Notes: generated by a model not told the origin, from the letters alone. Shown: positions 13,366 through 22,839, counted from the stretch's first letter. The stretch: 33,953 bases of DNA from Aquimonas sp046318115 (GCA_046318115.1 JBKCVA010000088.1:1-33953), one strand, 5' to 3'. Numbers and translations: made by a program.

Positions 13366-14545
13366 GGGCGATGCGCTCGACGTGCTGGTCATCGGCGGCG
13401 GCGCCGCCGGCTTGTTCTGCGCGCTGACTGCTGGCCAGCGCGGGCGGCGCGTGCGGGTGATCGAGCACGCCAACCGCTGCGGCAAGAAGATCCTGATGTC
13501 GGGCGGCGGGCGCTGCAATTTCACCAACACTGGCACGCGGCCCGAGAACTTCCTTTCGGCCAATCCGCACTTCTGCAAGTCAGCGCTGGCGCGCTACCGG
13601 CCCGAGCACTTCATCGCCATGGTCGAGCGCCATGGCATCGCCTATCACGAGAAAGAGCTGGGCCAGCTGTTCTGCGACGAGTCGTCGAAGCAGATCGTGC
13701 GCATGCTGCTGGACGAGTGCGCCGCCGCGGGCGTCGACATCCGCACGCAGTGCTCGATCGAAGCCGTCGAGAAGACTGAGGACGGCTTTCGTCTGCGCAC
13801 CACCCAGGGCGTGTTCGATGCGCCGACGCTGGTGGTGGCCAGCGGCGGTCTGTCGATTCCCAGCATGGGCGCCACGGGCTTCGGCTATGCGCTGGCCCGG
13901 CAGTTCGGCCATAGGGTGCTGCCGACCCGCGCCGGCCTGGTGCCGCTGACCTTGAGCGGTACCCACGCCGAGCGCATGCAGGATCTCGCCGGCGTCGCCC
14001 TTCCTGTCACCGCCACCGCCGGCAAGCAGAGCTTCAGCAACGCCATGCTGATCACCCATCGCGGCATCAGCGGCCCCGCGATCCTGCAGATTTCCTCCTA
14101 CTGGCAGCCGGGCGAGCCGCTGACGCTCGATCTACTGCCGGGTGAGGACGCGTTCGCTCGATTGAAGGCGCTGCGCGAGGAGCGCCCCGCGGCCGAGCTG
14201 CGCACCGTGCTGGCCGAGCTGCTGCCCAAGCGACTCGCCCAGCGCTTGTGCGAGGAGAACTTCGAGAGCCGGCCGATGCGCCAGTTCAACGCGAAAGAGC
14301 TGCAGCAGATCGCGAGCGCCCTGCAGCGCTATCCGCTGGTCGCCAGCGGCACCGAGGGCTATCGCACCGCCGAAGTCACCCTGGGCGGCGTTGACACCCG
14401 CGAGCTGTCGTCGAGCAGCATGGAATCGAAACTCTGCCTAGGCCTGTACTTTGTCGGCGAGGTGATGGACGTCACTGGCTGGCTGGGCGGCTACAACTTC
14501 CAGTGGGCCTGGGCTTCGGGCCACGCAGCGGGGCAGGCGGTTTAG
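13358..14545 (+). CDS. HI0933/YhiN-family FAD-dependent oxidoreductase
   Basis: 395 residues. N-terminal dinucleotide-binding VLVIGGGAAGLFCALTAGQRG is followed by VIEHANRCGKKILMSGGGRCNFTN, the hallmark of the HI0933 (BaiN/YhiN) family. The end has LCLGLYFVGEVMDVTGWLGGYNFQWAWASG, which closes the flavin site. Members are cytosolic flavoproteins of poorly known role; BaiN of gut bacteria acts on bile-acid intermediates, but that cannot be transferred here. Start GTG 13358 overlaps yaeQ; no other start retains the Rossmann strand. Confidence 0.93.
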   Translation: MAEGDALDVLVIGGGAAGLFCALTAGQRGRRVRVIEHANRCGKKILMSGGGRCNFTNTGTRPENFLSANPHFCKSALARYRPEHFIAMVERHGIAYHEKELGQLFCDESSKQIVRMLLDECAAAGVDIRTQCSIEAVEKTEDGFRLRTTQGVFDAPTLVVASGGLSIPSMGATGFGYALARQFGHRVLPTRAGLVPLTLSGTHAERMQDLAGVALPVTATAGKQSFSNAMLITHRGISGPAILQISSYWQPGEPLTLDLLPGEDAFARLKALREERPAAELRTVLAELLPKRLAQRLCEENFESRPMRQFNAKELQQIASALQRYPLVASGTEGYRTAEVTLGGVDTRELSSSSMESKLCLGLYFVGEVMDVTGWLGGYNFQWAWASGHAAGQAV

Positions 14546-14798
14546 GGCAAGGAAGAAGGATCGAGCATTGCCGCGCGCCACGAAGGGCGGGTGCGGACCA
14601 GGCACGCCCGGGCTTGAACCGGTGTGACCGAGCGAAGCGAAAACGCCGCCAGCCAGCGGCCGAGCGCGTCCGGACAGGCGCCGGATTCGCGACCACGGAT
14701 CAAAGCCAGCAGGGACCTGACCAACGGTGCCTGGGTCGAAGTCGGGTGTTCAGCCACCGCCGGTCGCCAGACGCGATCGGTTCGTCATGCATTGCAGC

Positions 14799-15083
14799 TC
14801 AATCGGCGTGCGCGTCGGAGGCCGGGTACCGGCGATACCAGAGCACCTGGCCCAGATTGATCAGATTCACCGCCAGCGTGAAGACGTTGGCCAGGATGAT
14901 CGGAAGGTCGTCCATCAGCAGACCATAGGCCAGCCAGAGCAGCACGCCGAGGGTGAACACGCTGAAGCCGAGCAGCGAAAGATCGCCTGCGCTGCGTCGG
15001 CGGAAGTTGCGGATCACCTGCGGCAGGAAGGCCACGCTGGTGCAGAAGGCGGCGCCGAGGCCGATCAGGGTGGTGGAGTCCAT
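14799..15083 (-). CDS. SemiSWEET-type PQ-loop transporter
   Basis: 94 residues with three membrane segments: LIGLGAAFCTSVAFLPQVI, LLGFSVFTLGVLLWLAYGLL and ILANVFTLAVNLINLGQVL. The first contains the P-Q motif (FLPQVIRNFRRRSAGDLSL), and a conserved Asn lies in segment three (AVNLIN). This is the size and layout of bacterial SemiSWEETs, which work as homodimers moving sugars or similar solutes. It starts at ATG 15083, nine bases beyond the end of the nucleotidase gene, so the two probably form an operon. Confidence 0.92.
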   Translation of the reverse strand: MDSTTLIGLGAAFCTSVAFLPQVIRNFRRRSAGDLSLLGFSVFTLGVLLWLAYGLLMDDLPIILANVFTLAVNLINLGQVLWYRRYPASDAHAD

Positions 15084-15091
15084 GGTGGTGC

Positions 15092-15622
15092 TCAGAGGCC
15101 GAAATAGCGGGCCGCGTCGGCCCAGTTCCCGAGGCGTAGGGGGGCGTTCTCCTGCAGGTTGTGCGGCGCGCTGAACAACAGCCCCTGGCCACGGAAACCC
15201 TTGAAGTTGCGGCTGTGATCGTCGATCAGGAAGTCGGCGCAGACCGCCGATTTGTCGCCGCAGTAAATGAAGTTGCGCCAGGGCACGAAAGGGAAGTGCT
15301 GGTGAAGCCAGTGGTACTTGGGCAGGAAGGAGTTCGGGTACTCCATGGCCGCGGTGGCGAAGAAGATCTCGTAGCGTTCGTTGAGCTCTCGCACGACTTC
15401 GACGCTGTCTTCGATCACGTCGAGGTCGTGGAAGAACTCCTCGCGGTGCGGATAGGCGCGCACCGCGTCGCGGCGCTCGACCGGCACCGCGTCGAACAGG
15501 TGGCGGCCGGCGAGGCTGGCGCGCTCGATGCGCTCGCCGTACTCGCGCTGATAGATGGACAGGAAGCGGCCGAGCGAGTCGGCCACCACCTCGTCCATGT
15601 CGATGGCGATGCGCTGTTTCAT
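15092..15622 (-). CDS. 5'(3')-deoxyribonucleotidase, HAD superfamily
   Basis: 176 residues. The N-terminal MKQRIAIDMDEVVADSLGRF has the HAD nucleophile and acid (D8, D10 in DMDEV). Later motifs are FFATAAMEYPNSF (motif II), CGDKSAVCADFLIDDHSRNF (motif IV acids) and a C-terminal NWADAARYF. The combination matches the NT5C family that dephosphorylates deoxyribonucleoside monophosphates. It is soluble and cytoplasmic. The SemiSWEET gene follows within nine bases on the same strand. Confidence 0.9.
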   Translation of the reverse strand: MKQRIAIDMDEVVADSLGRFLSIYQREYGERIERASLAGRHLFDAVPVERRDAVRAYPHREEFFHDLDVIEDSVEVVRELNERYEIFFATAAMEYPNSFLPKYHWLHQHFPFVPWRNFIYCGDKSAVCADFLIDDHSRNFKGFRGQGLLFSAPHNLQENAPLRLGNWADAARYFGL

Positions 15623-15914
15623 CGGCTTGGGCCCTGGCGAAATGCGGGCGCGTCGCGCTGCCGGCGACGCGGGGGCGAAAGTGTCGAGGCTGTCTGCGAC
15701 ACAGACAAGGGTCCACGCGCTCGCGGCAAACGCTGTTCGCCTGCATTCGCCGTTTTCGACAGGCCAACTCGCAGCCTATTGAACAACCCTCTCCCGGGGA
15801 GTTTCCAAGTCGGTGGTCCGGCGCAGGTCCGTACCGCCACACGACACATCAATCGCTTACGCGCTTGCTTTGTCGTCCCGGCCAGCCCTGGCCGGGCTGC
15901 CTTTCAACAGACGG

Positions 15915-17543
15915 CTAACGCGTGCGCGCGCTGCCGACGGGGTAGTCGCCCGAGGCGCCCATCGGCACCTCGCGAGGCGGCAACGCAGGTTCGCTGGAAC
16001 GCAGAAACAGAAAAGCGCTGGCGCCGGGCGTTGTGCTGGCCCTCCAGACGGCGTAGTCATCGATGCCGTCACCATCGAAGTCGCCGATCAGGGAGTAATC
16101 GTTGTTCACGCCGAAGATCACCTCGGCCCCGTTGCTGCCGCCGGCGATGTCGCGGGAGAAGTGGCGCCGGGTGCCTTCGATCGTGCGTCGCACTGTGATG
16201 TCGCTGACGCGCGTGCCGAGGCGGTTGCCGGGCAGCAGGAAGTCGCTGTTGAGTCCCAGATTGAAGGTGGTCAGCAGCGATTCGTCCATGCCCGAGAACA
16301 ACTGGAATTGTCCGTTGGCAGGGGTCACCGGATCGGCGCGCTGGGTGAGCCCATCGGCCAGGCCATCGCCGTTGTAGTCGTAGCCCGCCACCACGAAATA
16401 GCTGCCCGATGCGCCGGTGCCAAGGTTGAGGCTGCGCTCGGACCCGCCGCGCGAGGGGACGATGCGCAGCAGGTGGGGACCGCTCACGCCGCTGGCGGGC
16501 CGCGAGACCAGGGCGAGATCGTCGCGGCCGTCGCCATCGTAGTCGCCGGCCTGGATCGGATCGTCGCCGCTGATGCCGAGCGGCACCTCCACCGGCGGCC
16601 CGCCCGGACGCCCCGAGCGCCTCACCAGGTAGCGCCCGGGGGCGCCGGGCACCCAGATCGCCGGATCGCTGAGGCCGTCGCCGTCGTAGTCGAGCTCGAA
16701 GAAGAAGTCGCTGGTGCCGCCGAACAGGAAGCTCGTCTCGGTGCCGACAGCTTCGCCGCCCAGATTCGGAACCACTGACCAGCGGACGTTGCTGCCCTCG
16801 GCGCGCACCAGGACAAAGTCGCTGAGGCCGTTGCCGTCGAAGTCCGCATAGGTGCGCTGGCAGGGCGGCAGGCCTGGCGCCACGGGGTTGCCGCCAGGAC
16901 CGCTGCCGGCTTCGCTCGCCTCGAAGCCCGAGCGGAACACGGCGATCGGCGCCTGCTCGATTTCAAGCGTGGCGGCGCTGATGCTGCCGGTGTCGCCCGT
17001 CACGCTGTCTGTGAGCAGCAGCGTCCATTGGCCATTCACCTCGGCCGCGCTGAGGCCGCCGAACACCGCGTCCATGTGCGTGGGGCAGCCACCGTGAAAA
17101 CTCGGCTGGTTGCCCCCGGTGACGCTGCGGAAATCCCCGGACGGCATGAGCGTCGTCGCCTGCACGGCACTGGTCCACCAGTTGGTGCCGAAGCTGTCGC
17201 CGAAGCGATACGTGCCACCGAGATCGCGCGCGGTTCCGAAGGTCGCGCCGCGCTGCACGCCGGTGCGACCGAAAATCAGCAGGCGGGCGCGGCCCAGCGG
17301 AGACACCAGGGTGGCGCTGACGTCACCGGCCCAGGTGTGCTCCAAGGCCATCGACAGCTGCACGCTGCGCAGCGGCCGCTGTACGCCGCTGACCAGGAAG
17401 GTCACGCTGCGCGCCGTGCCGGTGTTGTCCGGAATCGCCCCGAGGTTGTCGCCGCTGAAGCTCTGGCCGTAGGCGGTTGGGGTTGCCAGCGCGAGCAGCA
17501 CGAGCCAGAGGCGGGCGGCACTGCGCGAGGACGAAGAACACAT
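15915..17543 (-). CDS. Secreted P-domain plus FG-GAP repeat protein
   Basis: 542 residues. A signal peptide (~1-26, ending TPTAYG) leads into a proprotein-convertase P-domain (~28-205): NTGTARSVTFLVSGVQRPLRSV, LEHTWAGDVSATLVSP, FGGLSAAEVNGQWTLLLTDSVTGDTGSI. After a short linker come five Asp-rich calcium-binding repeats of the FG-GAP/VCBS type: DFDGNGLSD, DYDGDGLSD, DYDGDGRDD, DYNGDGLAD and DFDGDGIDD. P-domains usually follow a subtilase or metalloprotease; here no protease is present. GGAG eight bases before ATG 17543 sets the start. It probably folds with calcium outside the cell. The partner or substrate is unknown. Confidence 0.9.
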   Translation of the reverse strand: MCSSSSRSAARLWLVLLALATPTAYGQSFSGDNLGAIPDNTGTARSVTFLVSGVQRPLRSVQLSMALEHTWAGDVSATLVSPLGRARLLIFGRTGVQRGATFGTARDLGGTYRFGDSFGTNWWTSAVQATTLMPSGDFRSVTGGNQPSFHGGCPTHMDAVFGGLSAAEVNGQWTLLLTDSVTGDTGSISAATLEIEQAPIAVFRSGFEASEAGSGPGGNPVAPGLPPCQRTYADFDGNGLSDFVLVRAEGSNVRWSVVPNLGGEAVGTETSFLFGGTSDFFFELDYDGDGLSDPAIWVPGAPGRYLVRRSGRPGGPPVEVPLGISGDDPIQAGDYDGDGRDDLALVSRPASGVSGPHLLRIVPSRGGSERSLNLGTGASGSYFVVAGYDYNGDGLADGLTQRADPVTPANGQFQLFSGMDESLLTTFNLGLNSDFLLPGNRLGTRVSDITVRRTIEGTRRHFSRDIAGGSNGAEVIFGVNNDYSLIGDFDGDGIDDYAVWRASTTPGASAFLFLRSSEPALPPREVPMGASGDYPVGSARTR

Positions 17544-17660
17544 GGCGAGTCTCCGGAGCGGGGCGACGGAACGCCGTCGTCTGCCCAACCATACGCAAAA
17601 AGTGGGCAGGATCCGACACGCCGGCGCGCAGAGCCTCGCGGATCAGCCGGGCGGCTGACG

Positions 17661-17678
17661 GCGGGCCGGGCGGCCCGC
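17661..17678 (-). terminator. GC-rich hairpin downstream of the rluF-like gene
   Basis: GCGGGCC (17661-17667) pairs with GGCCCGC (17672-17678) around a four-base loop, just beyond the 3' end of the rluF-like gene on the minus strand. A second small stem CAGCCG/CGGCTG is next to it (17644-17657). No T-tract, so termination is only plausible. Confidence 0.35.
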
Positions 17679-17680
17679 GC

Positions 17681-18391
17681 TCACCACTCCGTGCGGCCGG
17701 GGATCAGGCCACGCAGCTCGGCGTCGGTGAGGTTGCGCCACTGGCCGGGCTTCAGCACGCCGAGCTTGATGTTGTCGATGCGCACCCGGCGCAGCTCCTT
17801 GACGCGGTAGCCGAAGGCCGCCGCCATCAGGCGGATTTGCCGGTTCAGCCCTTGCGTCAGAACAATGCGGAAGCCGTACTTGGCCAGTCTGGAGGTGCGG
17901 CAGGGCAGGGTCATTTGCCCGTGCACGCGCACGCCGCGGGCCATGCCGGTGAGGAACTCCGGCGTCACCGGGTTGTTGACCCCGACCAGGTATTCCTTCT
18001 CGTGGCGGTTCTCCGCCCGCAGGATCTCGTTGACGATGTCGCCGTTGCTGGTCAGGAGGATCAGGCCCTCGCTGTCCTTGTCGAGGCGGCCGATCGGAAA
18101 GATGCGCTGCTCGTGGCCAACGAAGTCGACGATGTTGCCCTTGACCTCGGTGTCGGTGGTGCAGGTGATGCCGACCGGCTTGTACAGCGCGATGTAGACA
18201 TGCTTGCGGCCGCGCTTTTCCTCGCGCTTGGGCAGCGGTCGTCCGTCCAGCAGCACCTCGTCGCCTTCGCCGACCTCGGTGCCGATGCCGCCGCGCTGGC
18301 CGTTGACCGTGATGCGCCCGGCGGCGATCAGCCGGTCGGCCTCACGGCGCGAGCAGTAGCCGGTGTCGGCGATGTGTTTGTTGAGACGCAT
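17681..18391 (-). CDS. rluF: RluF-like 23S rRNA pseudouridine synthase
   Basis: 236 residues. An S4 RNA-binding domain (MRLNKHIADTGYCSRREADR, then IAAGRITVNGQ) precedes the RsuA/RluB/E/F catalytic domain. Here GRLDKDSEGLILLTSNGD carries the catalytic Asp (GRLDKDSEG), and GLNRQIRLMAAAFGYRV is the family's late motif. The form I-A-L-Y-K-P-V-G-I-T-C-T-T-D, and the V-G-x-E-Q-R-I-F-P-I-G-R-L-D run, resemble RluF, which modifies U2604 of 23S rRNA. RluB or RluE assignment cannot be fully excluded. ATG 18391 is chosen because the S4 domain starts there; upstream in-frame ATGs add unrelated residues. Confidence 0.88.
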   Translation of the reverse strand: MRLNKHIADTGYCSRREADRLIAAGRITVNGQRGGIGTEVGEGDEVLLDGRPLPKREEKRGRKHVYIALYKPVGITCTTDTEVKGNIVDFVGHEQRIFPIGRLDKDSEGLILLTSNGDIVNEILRAENRHEKEYLVGVNNPVTPEFLTGMARGVRVHGQMTLPCRTSRLAKYGFRIVLTQGLNRQIRLMAAAFGYRVKELRRVRIDNIKLGVLKPGQWRNLTDAELRGLIPGRTEW

Positions 18392-18508
18392 GGGGCGGGG
18401 GGATCCGGTGACGCGAAGGGCGCCCATGATCGCAGCTGGCTGCACCCCTGTGCACCTTGCTCGCGGCAGGCGCATGCTCAGGCTCCACCCGTCCACCCGG
18501 AGCCCGCC

Positions 18509-18880
18509 ATGCAGCTTGGAGCCTTTTCCGTCAGCCTGCCCGTCCGCGACATCGCTGCATCAAGAGCGTTCTACGAGAAGCTGGGCTTCACCGCGTTCGC
18601 TGGCGAGCAGGCCAACAATTGGCTGATCATGAAGAACGGCAGCACCCTGATCGGCCTGTTCCAGGGCATGTTCGAGCGCACCATGCTGACCTTCAATCCC
18701 GGCTGGGACAGCGAGGCGCAGCCCCTGCCCGAGTTCAAGGACGTGCGCGACATCGAGGCCGCGCTGAAGGCAGCCGGGCTCACGCTCGCGACCGAAGTGA
18801 AGCCGGACACGAGCGGGCCGGGGCATCTCGTGGTGATCGACCCGGACGGCAATCCGATCCTCATCGATCAGCACCGGTGA
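18509..18880 (+). CDS. VOC (glyoxalase/bleomycin-resistance fold) family protein
   Basis: 123 residues. The paired beta-alpha-beta-beta-beta modules begin FSVSLPVRDIAASRAFYEKLGF and end GHLVVIDPDGNPILIDQH, the classic VOC opening and closing motifs. Metal ligands typical of glyoxalase I are not all evident, so the reaction is unknown. GGAG seven bases upstream supports ATG 18509. It is divergent from rluF with a ~115-base spacer and stands alone. Confidence 0.9.
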   Translation: MQLGAFSVSLPVRDIAASRAFYEKLGFTAFAGEQANNWLIMKNGSTLIGLFQGMFERTMLTFNPGWDSEAQPLPEFKDVRDIEAALKAAGLTLATEVKPDTSGPGHLVVIDPDGNPILIDQHR

Positions 18881-19050
18881 GGTGATTCCGGTCTGCGGGC
18901 CCGGGGTGCTTGGGAGGCTGGGGTGGGGCAGGGCTCACCCCATGAGGCCTTCATTGATGCGCGTTGCCTTGGGCCTCGCTTGCCAAGCCAGAGATCACGC
19001 ATGGCGTGGCGCTCTTGCCCACCATGACCTCGAATGCTGACGCGGGCGCC

Positions 19051-20421
19051 TTACATCGCCCGCACGCGGAAGCTGCGCCCCTTGATCTTGCCCGCCTGCA
19101 GGCCGGCGACGGCCGCCTTCAGCGCGGCCGCACGCACGGCCACATAGCTGCGCGTGGGGAACACATCGATCTTGCCGATCGCCTCAGCCTTCCAGCCTGC
19201 CGCACCGGTGAGCGCACCCAGGATGTCGCCCGGACGCAGCTTGTCGGTGCGGCCGGCATCGATGCGCAGGGTGCGCATCGCCGGTTTGGGCACGTCGGTT
19301 GGACGCGCGTTGAGCGGCGCGCGGTTCCAGCGGATGGGCTCGCCGCGGCCGGTTTCGATGGCCTGCGCGCGCGCCATCTCGCGCGAAGTGACGAGGTTCA
19401 GCACCAGGCCGCTGCCGCCGGCGCGGGCGGTGCGACCGCTGCGGTGCACGTAGACATCGGCCTCGTGCGGCAGCTCGTAGTTGACCACGCAGGCGAGGTC
19501 CTTGACGTCGAGCCCGCGGGCGGCGACATCGCTGGCCACCAGCACGCCCAGGGAGCGGTTGGCGAACATCACCAGCACCTCGTCGCGGTCGCGCTGCTCC
19601 ATGTCGCCGTGCAGGGCGGCGGCCGAGAAGCCGGCATTGGCCAGCGCGGTGGCGACGTCATCGACATCGCGCCGGGTATTGCAGAACACCACCGCCGATT
19701 CCGGCTTGAGCTGCAGCAGCAGGCCCATCAGCGCGGCGGGCTTGGCATCGAGCGCGACCTCGTAGAAGCGCGCGTCGATGTCCGGCGCATGCGCTTCGCC
19801 CTCGATCGCGATTTCCACCGGCTCGCGCAGGCTGTCCTTGGCGAGTGCACGGATCTCGTCGGGCCAGGTGGCCGAAAACAGCAGGCTCTGCCGCGCCTTC
19901 GGCAGACGCCTGACGATGTCCTGGATCGACTTCTCGAAGCCCATGTCGAGCATGCGGTCGGCTTCGTCCAGCACCAGCACGTCAATCTCCGAAAGGTCCA
20001 GCGCGCGCTTGTGCAGCAGCTCCTGCACGCGCCCCGGCGTGCCCACCACGATGTGCGGTGCATGCGTCAGCGAGGCCAGCTGCGGGCCCAGCGCCACGCC
20101 ACCGGTGAACAGGCTGATCTTGACGTTGGGGATCGCGGCGGCCAGCCGGCGCAGCTCCTTGCCGACCTGGTCGGCCAGCTCGCGGGTGGGGCAGAGCACC
20201 AGGGCCTGGGTGCGGATGGCCGCTGCGTCCAGCCGCTGCAGCAGACCGAGGCCGAAGGCCGCGGTCTTGCCGCTGCCCGTGGGCGCCTGCGCCAGCACGT
20301 CTGCGCGCGCGAGTATCGGCGGCAGGGCCAGGGCCTGGATCGGCGTGGGCGTGTGGAAGCCCGCGGCTTCGATGGCCTGCCGCAGGGCGGGGATGAGCTC
20401 AAGTTCTTGGAAGGTCGACAT
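19051..20421 (-). CDS. dbpA: DEAD-box RNA helicase DbpA
   Basis: 456 residues. It carries the Q motif (HTPTPIQALALPPIL), motif I QAPTGSGKTAAF, Ia PTRELADQV, II VLDEADRML, III FSATW, IV VVFCNTR, V ASDVAARGLD and VI HRSGRTARAG. The C-terminal ~75 residues (TLRIDAGRTDKLRPGDILGA, then GKIDVFPTRSYVAV and KGRSFRVRAM) are the DbpA RNA-binding domain, which binds hairpin 92 of 23S rRNA. It assists late 50S assembly. It ends 170 bases from the VOC gene (convergent) and starts 55 bases from the end of the permease gene that precedes it on the same strand. Confidence 0.95.
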   Translation of the reverse strand: MSTFQELELIPALRQAIEAAGFHTPTPIQALALPPILARADVLAQAPTGSGKTAAFGLGLLQRLDAAAIRTQALVLCPTRELADQVGKELRRLAAAIPNVKISLFTGGVALGPQLASLTHAPHIVVGTPGRVQELLHKRALDLSEIDVLVLDEADRMLDMGFEKSIQDIVRRLPKARQSLLFSATWPDEIRALAKDSLREPVEIAIEGEAHAPDIDARFYEVALDAKPAALMGLLLQLKPESAVVFCNTRRDVDDVATALANAGFSAAALHGDMEQRDRDEVLVMFANRSLGVLVASDVAARGLDVKDLACVVNYELPHEADVYVHRSGRTARAGGSGLVLNLVTSREMARAQAIETGRGEPIRWNRAPLNARPTDVPKPAMRTLRIDAGRTDKLRPGDILGALTGAAGWKAEAIGKIDVFPTRSYVAVRAAALKAAVAGLQAGKIKGRSFRVRAM

Positions 20422-20475
20422 GCGCCATGATCGCAGGCGGCGGCGAATGACGCGATGCCGCCTGCGGGAATCGCC

Positions 20476-22839
20476 TCAGACGCCGCCTTCCATGGCCAGT
20501 CGCGGCGAGAGGCGCGCGGCCCGTCGCGCCGGCAGTGCGCAGGCCAGGGCCGCAACGGCGCCCAGCGCCAGCGCGGCCAGCAGCCAGGCCCCGGGATCGT
20601 GCGCGGCCACCCGGAACAGGTCGTCGACGAGCCAGCCTGCGGCCGCCATACCGAGCAACGCGCCGAGTACGAGCCCCGGCAGCAGCAGGCGCAGTGCTTG
20701 TGCGAGCACGAGGCGCAGCAGGTCGATGCCGGTCGCACCAAGCGCAAGGCGCACGCCGAACTCGGGCTGACGCTCCAGCACGCTCAGCCCGATCAGCGCA
20801 TACAGGCCCAGGCCCGACAGCAGCAGCACGCCCAGTGCGAACAGGCCGACCAGCTGCAGGGTGGCGCGACGGTCTGCGATCGAGGCCTCGACCGCCTCGG
20901 CCAGCGGGCGGTGATAGGCGAGCACGGCATCCGGTGCGGCCTGCTGCACCGCCTTGCGCACGCTGTCGACCACCGCCGCGGGATCGCCGCGGGTGCGGGT
21001 GAGTCGGTAGTGGATCTCCGATGGCGTACGCAGCGCTTCGTACAGCGCCGCCTGCACGGGCGGCTCATCGAGCGTGCGGTACTTCACTGCAGGCACCACG
21101 CCCACCACCGTGACCTCGCGGTAGCCCTCATCCCCGGCGAGCCCGATGCGCTGGCCGATGGGATCGCGCCCGCCGAACACCTGGCTGACGAACAGGGTGT
21201 CGACGATGACCTCGCCGCGTGCGTCATCGCCCGGCGCGAATTCGCGCCCGCGCAGCAGCGGCATGCCCAGCACGCGGAAGAAGCCGGCACCGACGCCGCT
21301 GCTGCGCACGGTGATGTCGGCGCCGCCCTGCGGGCTGCGCACATTCGCGATGAAGTGGGACTGGCCGAACGGCGCGGCATCCGCGAAGGCTGTGTCGACC
21401 ACGCCCGGCAGCGCTGCCACCTGCTCGCCGATGCGCAGGCCGGCGGCCGCCACCGTGGTGTGTGGATCGACGTCGCCGCGCGCGGTCGCCGCAGCGGTGA
21501 GGTCCTGCAGGTCGACCGAGCTCAGCAGCACATGTTCGGCATCGAAACCGCGGTCCTCCGCCGCCAGGTTCTGCGCGCTGCGCATCAGCAGCCAGGCGCC
21601 ACCGACCAGCACGGTGGCAAGCGCGATCTGCGCCACCAGTAGCCGGCTGCGGCTGCGGCCGAGTCCAGCGCTGCGGGCGCGCTCGCGCAGTGCGTCCGCG
21701 CTGCTTGCGCCGAGTGCGGGGAGCATCGAAACCAGCACCAGGGCGAGCATCACCGCCATCAGCAGCGCGGCCGCAAGCGGGCCGAACCCGGGTGCGCCGG
21801 CGGCGTCTGGCAGTGTGCCCGGCAACAGACCCAAGCGATGCAGCAGGGCGCTGCCGAGCGGAGCGAGTGCGCAACCGGCGGCGATGGCGATCAGGCCGGG
21901 CAGCCGCAGTTCCGCCGCCAGAGCGCGCAGCAGGTCGAGTCGGCCCGCGCCCAGTGCGCGCCGCACCGCGAACTCACGGCTGCGCGCCAGCACGCGGAAC
22001 AGCAGCAGATTGGCGAGATTGGCAGCGACCACGCCCAGCAGGAGCAGGGCGGCGACCTGCAGCAGGCCGATGGCCCGCACATGGCCGGCGCTGTAGCGCT
22101 CGCGCCAAGGGCGCACATCGGCCTCGACCTTGGCACCCGAGCTGCGAAGTCGTTCCAGCACCTCGGCGTGGCTCAGCACCGCCGACAGGCTGGCGCGCGC
22201 GGCCTCGATGCCCACGCCCGGTGCGAGGCGCGCTGCGACCACGAAGGGGCCGAAACCGCCCATCGCGTCCTGGGCCTGCTCGTCAGCGGTCTGCACGTAG
22301 GGCGTCCAGGCGTCGACCCCGGCATCCGGAAAGCTGAAGCTGCGCGGCATGACGCCGACCACGGTGTATTGCGTGTCCTTCAAGTGCAGCGTCTGCCCGA
22401 GCGCGGCCTCTGCGCTGCCGAAGCGCGCCTGTGCTGTGGCGTGGGCCAGAAGCAGCGGATGCTCGACGGCGTCGATGTCGCGCAGTGAGCGCCCGTGGCT
22501 GGGCACGCGGCCCAGCACTTCCGCGAAGTCGGTGGTGACCCGCTGAAGGCGCCAGTCGCGTCCCGCGGCATCGGTGAGCGGGCGCATCGGCAGCGCGCCG
22601 ACGGCGCCGCTGAAGGTGGCGGTGTCGGCGCGCAGCAGTTCGTACAGGGCATGCGACAGGCCGACCTTCAGGCCGATGTCGCGCAGATCGAGGCGCGGCT
22701 CCACCAGCGCATCCGCCTCGGCGTAGGGCAGGGGCTTGAACAGCAGGAGGTGCAGGGCCCCCAGGCTGACGGCGGCGACCGCAGTGCCCAGCGCCAGCAG
22801 CAGCATCAGCGGGAGGGCGAAGCTGGAAGGGATGCGCAT
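20476..22839 (-). CDS. ADOP-type duplicated MacB/FtsX permease (no ATPase)
   Basis: 787 residues. Two MacB-periplasmic/FtsX units in tandem: TM1 (~7-34), a MacB-PCD-like domain containing YTVVGVMPRSFSFP, then three helices (~260-390). A second unit follows with GRSRSRLLVAQIALATVLVGGAW, a second periplasmic domain with FFRVLGMPLLRGREF and VTVVGVV, and the last three helices with FGVRLALGATGIDLLRLVL. This is the layout of acidobacterial duplicated orphan permeases. No ABC ATPase is encoded beside it. Typical members are 780-900 residues. The N-terminus lacks the extra ~80-residue extension seen in many ADOPs. Substrate unknown; a role in efflux or envelope signalling is only inferred from MacB. 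Confidence 0.88.
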   Translation of the reverse strand: MRIPSSFALPLMLLLALGTAVAAVSLGALHLLLFKPLPYAEADALVEPRLDLRDIGLKVGLSHALYELLRADTATFSGAVGALPMRPLTDAAGRDWRLQRVTTDFAEVLGRVPSHGRSLRDIDAVEHPLLLAHATAQARFGSAEAALGQTLHLKDTQYTVVGVMPRSFSFPDAGVDAWTPYVQTADEQAQDAMGGFGPFVVAARLAPGVGIEAARASLSAVLSHAEVLERLRSSGAKVEADVRPWRERYSAGHVRAIGLLQVAALLLLGVVAANLANLLLFRVLARSREFAVRRALGAGRLDLLRALAAELRLPGLIAIAAGCALAPLGSALLHRLGLLPGTLPDAAGAPGFGPLAAALLMAVMLALVLVSMLPALGASSADALRERARSAGLGRSRSRLLVAQIALATVLVGGAWLLMRSAQNLAAEDRGFDAEHVLLSSVDLQDLTAAATARGDVDPHTTVAAAGLRIGEQVAALPGVVDTAFADAAPFGQSHFIANVRSPQGGADITVRSSGVGAGFFRVLGMPLLRGREFAPGDDARGEVIVDTLFVSQVFGGRDPIGQRIGLAGDEGYREVTVVGVVPAVKYRTLDEPPVQAALYEALRTPSEIHYRLTRTRGDPAAVVDSVRKAVQQAAPDAVLAYHRPLAEAVEASIADRRATLQLVGLFALGVLLLSGLGLYALIGLSVLERQPEFGVRLALGATGIDLLRLVLAQALRLLLPGLVLGALLGMAAAGWLVDDLFRVAAHDPGAWLLAALALGAVAALACALPARRAARLSPRLAMEGGV

